A DNA stretch of 13,779 bases, taken from the NCBI GenBank assembly GCA_947569225.1, contig CANORX010000011.1, positions 1 through 13,779 on the forward strand, written 5' to 3'. The notes below the pieces were generated by a model. It ran no database searches. It saw nothing but the letters and a program-made list of their open reading frames with translations, and was not told the origin of the DNA. Source of the stretch: an uncultured Clostridia bacterium (lineage in GTDB: Bacteria > Bacillota_I > Bacilli_A > RF39 > UBA660). Below are positions 1 to 7,654 of the stretch, in pieces. A program made the translations under genes and the position numbers. Numbering within the stretch: position 1 is the first letter of the stretch; every line of letters begins with the position of its first letter.

Positions 1-1507
1 CAGCACTAATATTAACAGTCCAATTAGACCAATTACTATAAACTTTAGCACCAGCAGATTGTGTTATAGTAATAGATTTAGAAACACTATTGCTAGTAGC
101 AGTTATAGTTATACTACGACTATTTGTTGTAGTATTATTACTAGCAGTAACAGTTTTACCATTTAAAGTAAATCCACCAGCACTACCACTAAGTGTAGGT
201 GTAGCAGTTTCTGTATCAGTATGTGTAGTACCAACACCATTCCAAGTCCAAGTACGAGAACGACTAGCATTAGTAGTTATCGTAGCAGACCCACCGCTTG
301 CAGCTATGGTTTGCGTACTTGCCGAGATAGAAACAGCCCAAGCAGACCACGCTGAATACACTTTCGCGCCTGCCTGTTGCGTTATCGTAACCGTTTTGGA
401 CAATCCTACATAACTAGCTGTAAGTGTCGCTGAACGGGCTGAAACGCTCTCGTTTGATGTAAATTTTATTTGATTTCCACTAAGACTAGCACTACCACTA
501 ATACTAAGAGTAGGAGTAGCAGTTTCACTATAAACAGTACCAGTGTTATTCCATTTATAAGTTCTACGGGCAACATTAGCAGTAATAGTTCTAGTACCGC
601 CTTTAGCTTCAACACTAGTTCCATCAGTTTGTAAATCTAATACCCAATCAGTATAAACTTTAGCACCAGCAGCTTGATTTAAAGCTGCACTAACTTCTTT
701 AGTTTGTTTATTTTCTAAAGTAAATACAACACTTAAAGTACCACTTTTAGTATTAGTAGATTCATTATTAGGTATAGTTAATACATTATTACTTATACTG
801 CCTAAAGTAGTAGAACTAGTAAAACTAGCAGTAAGATTAACAACAGTTTCAATCCAAGTTCCAGCATAAGTAGAACCCTTGGTTATACTCCCCGTGGAGG
901 ATGCATAGTCAGTTCTCTTATATCCACTTTTAACAGAACTAGTAGGAAGTTTTAAATCATAACTTCCACCAGTATTAGCAATAGAACTATTAACTACTGT
1001 TAATGTACTAGTATCATATATACTAGTTTTACTACCTTTAAATGTAACAGTATAACTATCTTTAGCTTCTGTATCATCAATTAATACAACTAACTTACCA
1101 TTAGTTATAACTCCTTTTTCTATTCCATCAAATAAAACCTTAACTCCATCAGTAGGAAAAGTAACAGTATAAGATATAAATTCTTGTTTCCATTCTAATT
1201 CTACATTATGAGTTATAGGTAAATAACCACTATTACCATTTATAGTTTGAGATTTATAATGTTCAGCACTAATAATAGCAGTATAATTAGTCTTAATAGG
1301 AATAGTAAATACAAATTTAGTATTATTTTCACTTATAACAGGAGTATAACCATTAATAGTAACAGTTCCGGAAACATTTAATTTAAATGTAATAGTAACA
1401 TCTGTATTTTCAGGATAAACAAGTTTATTACCTTGATATATTTCAAATACATCTATATTACCAACTTTAATATCATGTATTTCAACATCTCCTTGATATA
1501 TAGCCAT
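1..1507 (-). CDS. BACON-like repeat adhesin or tail protein, partial (C-terminus off the left edge)
   Basis: The ATG at 1507 opens a frame with no stop to the window edge (502 codons visible). It starts 3 nt after the stop of the upstream gene, so the two are probably co-translated. The N-terminus (MAIYQGDVEIHDIKVG, then IYQGNKLVYP) resembles short attachment segments of Bacteroides phage virion proteins. Residues about 40-180 are beta-rich. From about residue 185 come Ig-like domains of roughly 100 residues, each ending in a TITQ/ALNQ strand followed by AGAKVY; the AGAKVY boundaries lie near 653-670, 356-373 and 38-55, a spacing of 99 and 106 residues. This layout, with Ser/Thr-rich strands and 'ATPTLSGSA' and 'SRS.T.TA' segments, fits BACON domains, which are known in crAss-like phages and thought to bind glycans or mucin. 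The role in host or mucus binding is inferred. The segment 285-462 has clearly different base composition. Confidence 0.8.
   Translation of the reverse strand, partial: MAIYQGDVEIHDIKVGNIDVFEIYQGNKLVYPENTDVTITFKLNVSGTVTINGYTPVISENNTKFVFTIPIKTNYTAIISAEHYKSQTINGNSGYLPITHNVELEWKQEFISYTVTFPTDGVKVLFDGIEKGVITNGKLVVLIDDTEAKDSYTVTFKGSKTSIYDTSTLTVVNSSIANTGGSYDLKLPTSSVKSGYKRTDYASSTGSITKGSTYAGTWIETVVNLTASFTSSTTLGSISNNVLTIPNNESTNTKSGTLSVVFTLENKQTKEVSAALNQAAGAKVYTDWVLDLQTDGTSVEAKGGTRTITANVARRTYKWNNTGTVYSETATPTLSISGSASLSGNQIKFTSNESVSARSATLTASYVGLSKTVTITQQAGAKVYSAWSAWAVSISASTQTIAASGGSATITTNASRSRTWTWNGVGTTHTDTETATPTLSGSAGGFTLNGKTVTASNNTTTNSRSITITATSNSVSKSITITQSAGAKVYSNWSNWTVNISA
38..935 (-). repeat. Tandem BACON-like domain repeats (about 100 residues each)
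   Basis: Two complete and one partial domain copies are visible at protein level, with the boundary sequence AGAKVY[ST] recurring at 99- and 106-residue intervals. The copies share the order W-x(n)-[AS]-G-G-[ST]-x-T-I-T, then W[NT]W or YKW, TETATPTLS and a final TITQ. DNA similarity between copies is lower than protein similarity, so this is not a recent simple duplication. More copies may lie beyond the left edge. Confidence 0.65.
881..904 (+). repeat. GC-rich dispersed motif, copy A
   Basis: This stretch matches the complement of copy C (11182-11205) at 21 of 24 positions, in an otherwise very AT-rich gene. Its core reads CCCCGTGGAGGATG. It falls in the first BACON-like domain (about residues 201-209, peptide ASSTGSIT). 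Copy C encodes an unrelated peptide in the opposite orientation, so the similarity is at nucleic-acid level. Its function is unknown. Confidence 0.55.
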
Positions 1508-1510
1508 AAT

Positions 1511-2308
1511 TTACACATCTGATTTAACTATATAAGTAGTATTATTATCTTTTTGTGCAATAGCTGCATATTGAGTAGCAGTACCAACCCATATTTTAGG
1601 ATTAACTATTGGGTCAATAGTAAGTTTAGATAATCTATAAAGAGTTTGGTCAACTATTTGAATAGTATTATAAACATACGAACCATCTTCTGATAAAGCC
1701 ACATGATGAATTGCATTAGCATTACTCCATTGAATAATTATAATATTATCTATATATCTAACATTAAATGTACCATATTTACCATTATGAAATACAGAAT
1801 TAGGTTTACCAATAGCTGTAACAAATCCAGCAAAATTAGTAAAAATAGAATTAATAGCAGCTAATACTTCTTCTTTACCACCATCATTTGTTAATAATAT
1901 AGTAATATTACCAATATCATAAGATTTAATAATTGAATTACTATTTATAGCTACAAAAGTATTAATACTTTTAGTTTCTTCACCTCCAACTCTAGCTATA
2001 CCTTTATCCCAACTTAAATCAATTCTATTAATTCCACCAGCAGAAAAATAAGTAATCGTAGCACTAATATCATGAGCGCCTATAACAATTCTATCAAAAT
2101 TAATTCTACTATTGTTATTATCAATAGCAATAATGCTTCCGCCTTTTAATAATATTTCTTTTACTTCATCAAAAGTTTTATCACAAGTAAAATCTTTTTG
2201 TCCATTAGTATATATTCCAGTAGGAACAGTAATAACTACACCATAAACAGGAATAAATCCTTCAGGTGTGCTTTTATTTTCATATAATTGTTGATTAATA
2301 TCTTGCAT
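1511..2308 (-). CDS. Tail-fibre-associated protein, probable adhesin subunit
   Basis: The protein has 265 residues from the ATG at 2308. A GTG at 2335 would add nine residues, but an in-frame TAA lies directly before it and it falls inside a predicted hairpin (2328-2350), so I prefer the ATG. The C-terminus (NPKIWVGTATQYAAIAQKDNNTTYIV split as PKIWVGTATQYAAI, then KDNNTTYIV) is a short module common at the ends of gut-phage tail fibre proteins ('GTQAQYDA...KD..T.YFV'). The remainder is beta-rich with two similar units (TFDEVKEILLKGGSIIAIDN and AAINSIFTNFAGFVTAIG), each followed by beta strands, which suggests an internal duplication. It sits between two other fibre genes and 3 nt before the BACON gene. 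A receptor-binding or fibre-accessory role is inferred from context and this motif; no enzymatic motif is visible. Confidence 0.7.
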   Translation of the reverse strand: MQDINQQLYENKSTPEGFIPVYGVVITVPTGIYTNGQKDFTCDKTFDEVKEILLKGGSIIAIDNNNSRINFDRIVIGAHDISATITYFSAGGINRIDLSWDKGIARVGGEETKSINTFVAINSNSIIKSYDIGNITILLTNDGGKEEVLAAINSIFTNFAGFVTAIGKPNSVFHNGKYGTFNVRYIDNIIIIQWSNANAIHHVALSEDGSYVYNTIQIVDQTLYRLSKLTIDPIVNPKIWVGTATQYAAIAQKDNNTTYIVKSDV

Positions 2309-2327
2309 AACTTTATAAACTTTAAAT

Positions 2328-2350
2328 GGTGGCACTTATTCAGTACCACC
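2328..2350 (-). terminator. Hairpin between two fibre genes, possible weak terminator or processing site
   Basis: On the transcript strand GGTGGTAC and GTGCCACC form an 8-bp stem (one G-U pair) around a 7-nt loop (TGAATAA). The stem is GC-rich in an AT-rich region and lies 10 nt after the upstream stop codon. The following bases (ATTTAAAGTTTAT) are only loosely U-rich, so full termination is doubtful; partial attenuation or RNA processing is as likely. It covers the GTG at 2335. Confidence 0.4.
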
Positions 2351-2360
2351 ATGATTAATA

Positions 2361-4451
2361 TTAAGTTGTTTTCTTTTTAATAACAAGTTCATAACCGGCA
2401 GGAATTAAAGCTTTAATAGCATCAGCAATAGCTTTATCAACTTCAGCTTTAGTATAAGTATTTTCTACTGTTGGTACATTATCAAACTTATTATTAATTT
2501 CTTCTTTAGTATAAACATTATTAGAAAGTTCAGTAATTTGATTAGGTAAAGTTTCATCAAGTTTAACTTTATCAGCAGCAGACATAACTCCAGATTCAGT
2601 TTTACTAACAATAGGAAATGTTATACCATCATTAAAAGGTTTACTTTCATAAACATTTGTTGTATTATTAAATTCATAATGATGTGAACCAATTATGATA
2701 TTTCCACCAGATGACCTAGATAATTTAATTTGTGTACTAGGAATATATTTAGGTAAACTATTAATGATATCAGTAGTTTTCTTACCTTTACCACCATCAT
2801 AAGCAGTACCTGTAACTTCACCTAAAGCTAAAGTTTCAGATATAACTGCATATTTAGTTCCAGACCAACGATAAGTTTTACCACTATATTCAGTTCCTTC
2901 ACTTATATCAACATAAATCTTACCTTTTTCAGGAGTATAATACACAGGAGCATCTTCTATATATTTTTCAGCAAAATGAGTTTCATCAACATAATATCCT
3001 TCAAGAACATCATCAACATAACTAGGTAATTGACTTGCTGGAACTTTACCATCTCCATCAAGACTAGCAATACCATTTGCTACACCACGTTTAGCTTCAA
3101 TAGCTTCATTACAGAATTGAATAATCTTCTCTTTAATAATAGGATAATTATCTATATTACTAAGAATATGTTCAACTGTAGATTCAACCTTATTCTCAAT
3201 AACAACTTTAAGATTAGGATGATTATCAATATTATCAAAGATATTTTCTATATTACCTTTAATAACATTAAGTAGTTCAGTAAAATTATTAATATGTTCA
3301 AATATATAAGTAACTCTAGCTTCTACTTTAGTTTCAATAAGATTCTTAAGAATAGGAAATCTATCAATATTATTGAAAATATAATCAACTCTACTATTTA
3401 CAGCATTGTTAATACATGTAACAAGAGCAGGATAATTATTAATATTAGCAAATATATTCTTAACACAATTACAAACTAAATCAGAAAGAATACCAATAAG
3501 TTCAGGATAATTATTAATATTATTAAATATATAGTCAACACGTTCATTAATATTATTCTGTATAGCTTCTTGTAATTCTGGATATTGACCAATATTCTTA
3601 AATATATCAACTACTTTGTTAATAGTATTAGTAACAATAAGATTCTTAATAGCAGGATAATTATCAATATTATTAAATATGTTGCCAATAGTAGTTTCTA
3701 CATGAGCATTAATAGCATTAGTTATGAATTGATTAAGTGCAGGATAAGAAGAAATATTATTAAAGATAGATTCAGTCCATTGTTTAATATATTGATTAAA
3801 TATCTCTTTAAGCTCAGGATATTCATTAATATTATTAAATATATCTCTAATAATAATAGGCAAACTTTCAACTGTACTATTCTTAATAATTTCAACTAGT
3901 TTAGGATAGTTATTAATATTATTAAATACATTAATAACAAAATCATTAATAAAACCAGTAATAATATCAAGAAAATCTTTATAATCACCTATATTAGTAA
4001 ATATCTCTTCAAGTGCTTCTGCTAAATCTTTAATAACAGTATCAAAAGACCATCCCTCCCAATTATCTGGATTAGTCCAAGCAGCATCACTAATATCATC
4101 ACTATTATATCGTTGCGTCCAATTAATATTAGTTACATCACGATAAGTAATAATATATCCTTTACGACGATAAATTTTATCAAGTTTATTAACAGTATCA
4201 GCAAAAGTACCTTCCCAAGTTAAATAAACACTATTACAAGAAGCTAATATTCTATCTAGTCTAGTACCAGTTTTACCATCAAATATAGCTTGTATAACAG
4301 TTAAAGGATATATATTATATCTAGTATCATTTTCTTCACAATACTTATCTAGTATATGAATTGGCATATTGCCCTCTTTATCACATTGAACTTTACTAGG
4401 GTCAAAAGATTGACAATTAGTACCAACAAAAACATTTTCTTCTTCAGCCAT
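2361..4451 (-). CDS. Repeat-shafted phage tail fibre protein
   Basis: The protein has 696 residues. The ATG at 4451 lies 2 nt after the previous stop; a GTG three codons earlier overlaps that stop and is less likely. Residues 1-140 form an N-terminal attachment region with several Trp. Residues about 150-452 hold about twelve units of mostly 25 residues, consensus IFNNI(N/D)NYPxL...I...(I/V)N..V.., which look like short helical hairpins. Residues about 453-560 carry GIASLDGDGKVPASQLP and KIYVDISEGTEY...YRWSGTKYA...LALGE, a module widespread in gut-phage fibres. Residues 617-632 (KTESGVMSAADKVKLD) and two YTK.E(I/V) motifs (647-651, 666-670) are typical of trimeric fibre ends. A fibre shaft with a C-terminal trimerisation region is the best reading; whether it sits on tail or capsid cannot be told. 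Confidence 0.85.
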   Translation of the reverse strand: MAEEENVFVGTNCQSFDPSKVQCDKEGNMPIHILDKYCEENDTRYNIYPLTVIQAIFDGKTGTRLDRILASCNSVYLTWEGTFADTVNKLDKIYRRKGYIITYRDVTNINWTQRYNSDDISDAAWTNPDNWEGWSFDTVIKDLAEALEEIFTNIGDYKDFLDIITGFINDFVINVFNNINNYPKLVEIIKNSTVESLPIIIRDIFNNINEYPELKEIFNQYIKQWTESIFNNISSYPALNQFITNAINAHVETTIGNIFNNIDNYPAIKNLIVTNTINKVVDIFKNIGQYPELQEAIQNNINERVDYIFNNINNYPELIGILSDLVCNCVKNIFANINNYPALVTCINNAVNSRVDYIFNNIDRFPILKNLIETKVEARVTYIFEHINNFTELLNVIKGNIENIFDNIDNHPNLKVVIENKVESTVEHILSNIDNYPIIKEKIIQFCNEAIEAKRGVANGIASLDGDGKVPASQLPSYVDDVLEGYYVDETHFAEKYIEDAPVYYTPEKGKIYVDISEGTEYSGKTYRWSGTKYAVISETLALGEVTGTAYDGGKGKKTTDIINSLPKYIPSTQIKLSRSSGGNIIIGSHHYEFNNTTNVYESKPFNDGITFPIVSKTESGVMSAADKVKLDETLPNQITELSNNVYTKEEINNKFDNVPTVENTYTKAEVDKAIADAIKALIPAGYELVIKKKTT
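3096..4004 (-). repeat. About twelve coding repeats of roughly 75 bp in the fibre gene
   Basis: The plus strand shows 'aggataatta' and 'aatattattaaatat' recurring about every 75 bases. Translated units begin IFTNIGDY, VFNNINNY, IFNNINEY, IFNNISSY, IFNNIDNY, IFKNIGQY, IFNNINNY, IFANINNY, IFNNIDRF, IFEHINNF, IFDNIDNH and ILSNIDNY. Later units keep exactly 25 residues, except one of about 21; earlier units vary between about 25 and 29. The [FY]P or YP pair followed by a hydrophobic residue marks the turn of each unit. The repeat number could vary among related phages by slippage or recombination. Confidence 0.85.
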
Positions 4452-4453
4452 AA

Positions 4454-7063
4454 TTACCACGGATTAGAAACACGTTTAATATAATGTAAAGCAATAGTAG
4501 GCATAAGTTTATTAATAGCAAGATAATCACCTGTCCATCTATTACCACTTATTTGACTCCAAATCATTTCACCATTATTACTAATATTAGGTCCAGTCAT
4601 ATACCAATTATTAGAACGATTAATGCCAAGATTATCAAGTCTATTTCTATCAGTACCATAAGGATAACCACTTTTAACATCACCATCTAAATCACCTGAT
4701 ATAAATCTCCAGTTACTAGGTGCTATAACGTGATGGTTATTATCACCGGATTTAGTTTTACCAACAGCAACAGCATGTTGATGTAGAGGTAAATCAGTAC
4801 CACCAATATAAAACGTATATGCACTTACATTAAGACCAGGAGCAGCAGGGTCATATGTATCTTTAATATTTTCAAGAACTGTTTTCCAATCAAGATTTCC
4901 TTGTTTAGGATTATTATAAATATTAATACCATTAGGTATATAACCCATAACAAAACGCCCTTGTGCAGCAGTATAAACTTCCCAACCATTAGGAGGAGTT
5001 GAAGTATCCCAAAGCATAATAGAACCAATAGGAACAACGGCAGCAATCCAAGCTTGAATTTGACTAGCAGCAACTCCACCACTACCTTCTCCACTTCCAC
5101 CACCTGGTCCAAATCCTTCTCCAACTAATTTATTTTTAATATCAGTATAAAGAGAATTAAAATCTACATCAAGTCTACTAGGTTTAGTTTCACTATCTGC
5201 AAATTTATTCATAACAAGATATTTACCTGTTCTAGCTTCGCCAAGTTGAGTAACAGACATGACATTATGAGTGCCATCTCCACCAGAGCCACCACCTCCT
5301 TCAAGACCAGCAATAATATCATTAATTTCTTGCTTAGTATAATAATTATTAAGTATAGAATTAATAATATTACGTACTTCTTCTTCGGTTAGTCCGCCAC
5401 CGCCAGAACCTCCACCAGCAGCATTAATAGTAATAGTACCATCAGAATTTTCAACAAAAGTAATATTAGTACCCGGTCTAATCTTATTTTTAAACATTGA
5501 TACATAATTACTTTCAAAATATTGTTTATACTCATTACTGATATTACTACCACTTTGGTTTATTTTATTAAGAATTTCTTCAATCTTATTATTAATATAT
5601 TGCTCAAGATTATTAATACTACCTTCAATACTATTATTTAAATCTCCAATCTTATTATAAATATCTTCAAATTTAGCATTATATTCAGTAATAAGATTAT
5701 CAATTCTAGTATTAATATCAGTTATATCTTGTTGTAATTCAGATATTTGTTGGTCATGAATTTCAAGATGGTCATTAATCTTTTTAAGTTCTGCAAGAAG
5801 CCAAGCATAAAACTTTTCCATTTCTTCTCTTAACTTCTCTAAGAAAGCTTCAAATTCAGCACGAGTAAGATATACAGATAAATCAAAACCCATACTTACC
5901 CATTTTTTACCATCCCAAAACCAATAAAAATCATTAGTATAAGTTCCACCCCAACCAACAATTTCAACTTGTTTATTATCTTCACCTAAATCAAGAGGAT
6001 GATAAAGTATTTGACCAACAGCCCAATTTCCATCAAGAGATATAGATTCTTTATCAAACATATCTTCTTGACGATAATTACTAAGAAGTCTACATTGATT
6101 TAATTTAACTGCACCATCATACATTCTACCACCTCTCCAAAGAATAATACTATTATCTGGAAGTTCAATAGTTTGTCCAGCTAAACAATAATCATATTGA
6201 AGTATATAAATAGTATTAGGCTCGTTAATCATATCTTGAGTAAGAGTATTAACACCACTAATCATATTCTTACGAAGATATTTACGAGCCTTTCCACTAT
6301 AATCATTTGTATTATAGTCTTTATCTGCAAATTTAAGAAGATTATCAACAACAGTTAAATCTTCTTCATCAGCTGCATTAGTAATCTGTGAAGCAGTAAA
6401 CATTTGTTTAACAGATTCACTAAGCATTTCAGGAGTAATCTGACCTTCAAGTATTTGAACAGCATTATCTTCAAAATACTGTTTAAGCACTTGTGCCATA
6501 TAATTAACTACAACATTACGACGAAGATAATTATCTTGAATATTAATACCAAATTCATCAGCAACTGCACGTTCAGCAATAGCTCTTGGAAACATACCAC
6601 TAAATGATTCTACAAATTTAGAACCAATTTCAGAATCAGCTTCAAGATGCCATTTCTTTGCATTAGTAACAGGAGTTATTTCATCAAGAATATAACTCTT
6701 TTTAGTTTCAATAACATAAACTTCACAACCTACTCCAATCTGTTCCCAAGTAAGAGCATCTCTATCTTCCATTGTAGATACTACAATTCTAGCAGCTTTA
6801 AGACCTCTTTGAACAACAGCAATAAGTTCTAGTATTTCTTTCTTGAAAGTTTCATAATCAATAACTAAATCTTCTCGAAGTTTAGCAATAGGTTGCCAAT
6901 ACTCTTCATTAGATAAAGGAATACCGGCAGGAACAGCTTTACGAGATATATAGCTAGCATAGAAACCGTCATGAACTATACATAGTCTTTCATAAGGTCT
7001 ATCATTCCATTGACCATTACAAGTAAGACTAACTTTACCAAGTTCTTCTTCTATTGTTTTCAT
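4454..7063 (-). CDS. Tail-collar domain fibre protein
   Basis: The protein has 869 residues. Residues about 10-60 (W19, Y24, YISRKAVPAGIPL, YW at 55-56) form a small Trp/Tyr-rich module common at the N-terminus of gut Bacteroides phage fibres and reminiscent of carbohydrate-binding modules. Residues 92-140 (RIVVSTMEDRDAL...GVGCEVYVIE) are a second recurrent module. Residues about 400-505 are a long predicted coiled coil (heptads LEKLREEMEKF, ISELQQDITDINTRIDNL). Gly/Ser-rich linkers lie at 549-557, 589-597 and 652-663, with a YYTKQEIND trimer motif between the first two. Residues 678-868 match a phage tail collar domain: PIGSIMLWDTSTPPNGW, GRFVMGY, the HQH at 761-763, and the final MPTIALHYIKRV. 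Such proteins form trimeric receptor-binding fibres. It starts a four-gene fibre cluster. Confidence 0.88.
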   Translation of the reverse strand: MKTIEEELGKVSLTCNGQWNDRPYERLCIVHDGFYASYISRKAVPAGIPLSNEEYWQPIAKLREDLVIDYETFKKEILELIAVVQRGLKAARIVVSTMEDRDALTWEQIGVGCEVYVIETKKSYILDEITPVTNAKKWHLEADSEIGSKFVESFSGMFPRAIAERAVADEFGINIQDNYLRRNVVVNYMAQVLKQYFEDNAVQILEGQITPEMLSESVKQMFTASQITNAADEEDLTVVDNLLKFADKDYNTNDYSGKARKYLRKNMISGVNTLTQDMINEPNTIYILQYDYCLAGQTIELPDNSIILWRGGRMYDGAVKLNQCRLLSNYRQEDMFDKESISLDGNWAVGQILYHPLDLGEDNKQVEIVGWGGTYTNDFYWFWDGKKWVSMGFDLSVYLTRAEFEAFLEKLREEMEKFYAWLLAELKKINDHLEIHDQQISELQQDITDINTRIDNLITEYNAKFEDIYNKIGDLNNSIEGSINNLEQYINNKIEEILNKINQSGSNISNEYKQYFESNYVSMFKNKIRPGTNITFVENSDGTITINAAGGGSGGGGLTEEEVRNIINSILNNYYTKQEINDIIAGLEGGGGSGGDGTHNVMSVTQLGEARTGKYLVMNKFADSETKPSRLDVDFNSLYTDIKNKLVGEGFGPGGGSGEGSGGVAASQIQAWIAAVVPIGSIMLWDTSTPPNGWEVYTAAQGRFVMGYIPNGINIYNNPKQGNLDWKTVLENIKDTYDPAAPGLNVSAYTFYIGGTDLPLHQHAVAVGKTKSGDNNHHVIAPSNWRFISGDLDGDVKSGYPYGTDRNRLDNLGINRSNNWYMTGPNISNNGEMIWSQISGNRWTGDYLAINKLMPTIALHYIKRVSNPW

Positions 7064-7096
7064 ACGTTCTCTAGGTTTACTAAATTCATAGTGTAG

Positions 7097-7115
7097 ACCC
7101 CCCGTAGAGGATGGA
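7097..7115 (+). repeat. GC-rich dispersed motif, copy B (intergenic)
   Basis: The 19 bases ACCCCCCGTAGAGGATGGA are identical to the complement of copy C at 11181-11199. With flanks, similarity extends to 25 of 28 positions. It lies in the 63-nt gap between the 175-residue gene and the collar-fibre gene, so in the 5' leader of the latter, about 34 nt before its start codon. A run of six C/G in a genome this AT-rich is exceptional. It could be a protein-binding site, a recombination boundary or a small RNA element; the function is unknown. Confidence 0.6.
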
Positions 7116-7126
7116 ATACATTCACA

Positions 7127-7654
7127 TTATTTATTATCATAATCAACATCACTAAGACTATAAGTTTCATTATATTCTTTACCTTCTTCTCGTTTCTCCC
7201 AAAGTTTACCAGTTTCAGAGTCAACATAAAACTTAGGAGCATCTCCACAACTAACTATTGCATGAATTTTACCCTCTTCATCAATAGGAAGTGTAATAGA
7301 ACCACTATACTGAACTTGTTCACTACCTTCATAAATGATATTAAGTTGACCTTTAATATATTTAAGAAGAGTTTCAGCAAGTTTATCTTGACCAAGTTGA
7401 TATGCTGCCATAGCAGATTGAAACATATTCCAACAAGTAACAATATTCTTATTATTACCTTTACAAGTAGCAGAACAATCATTAAGCATATCAAGACCAT
7501 ATTGTGCCATAAGAACTAATAGTTTATGATAAACACAAACATATTTGCTAGGAACAGTCATATAAACATATTGAGGATTAATCTCAACTTGTTCAGTTCC
7601 ATCAGCTTTTACATAGACACCATTAACATAATTATCATCTATTTGTTCACTCAT
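7127..7654 (-). CDS. Conserved-looking structural-cassette protein with clustered cysteines
   Basis: The protein has 175 residues. Its ATG overlaps the TGA of the preceding 79-residue gene (ATGA), so translation is probably coupled. The N-terminal 35 residues look extended. Residues about 36-105 are mainly helical with Cys at 40, 60, 64 and 74, followed by 'NMFQSAMAAYQLGQDKLAETLLKYI', and the C-terminal third is beta-rich and acidic with one more Cys at 136. I do not recognise a characterised family; similar helical proteins occur beside fibre genes in gut phages, from memory only. The C60-x3-C64-x9-C74 spacing could hold a disulfide or metal. Its position just before the fibre cluster suggests a virion or assembly role, but this is inference. 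Confidence 0.7.
   Translation of the reverse strand: MSEQIDDNYVNGVYVKADGTEQVEINPQYVYMTVPSKYVCVYHKLLVLMAQYGLDMLNDCSATCKGNNKNIVTCWNMFQSAMAAYQLGQDKLAETLLKYIKGQLNIIYEGSEQVQYSGSITLPIDEEGKIHAIVSCGDAPKFYVDSETGKLWEKREEGKEYNETYSLSDVDYDNK

Noticed and set aside
90..413. Plus-strand open frame of 107 codons at the left edge
   Set aside because: It lies opposite the BACON gene; its Val/Leu-rich composition is the antisense of Thr/Ser-rich repeats, and it has no leader or neighbours on that strand.
3030..3899. Several plus-strand open frames rich in Ile, Asn and Lys
   Set aside because: They are antisense shadows of the fibre repeat region; their similarity to each other follows from the repeats.
3096..4004. 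Regularly spaced AT-rich repeats that could suggest a CRISPR array
   Set aside because: The spacing is in whole codons, the units are degenerate at DNA level, and the minus strand encodes continuous protein repeats; no unique spacers or cas genes are present.
1..7063. Possible diversity-generating retroelement target in the fibre genes
   Set aside because: No template repeat pairing with a variable region and no reverse transcriptase gene are present in the window.
7064..7129. The 175-residue gene and the collar-fibre gene share one reading frame with only a TAA between them
   Set aside because: Twenty-one open codons in the right frame is not rare, and TAA is not a codon reassigned in these phages; readthrough or a split gene is not supported.
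7060..7248. 62-codon minus-strand frame overlapping the end of the 175-residue gene
   Set aside because: Most of it lies inside the real gene in another frame and is Leu/Ile/Val-rich by chance; only its last nine codons are noted as a possible leader ORF.
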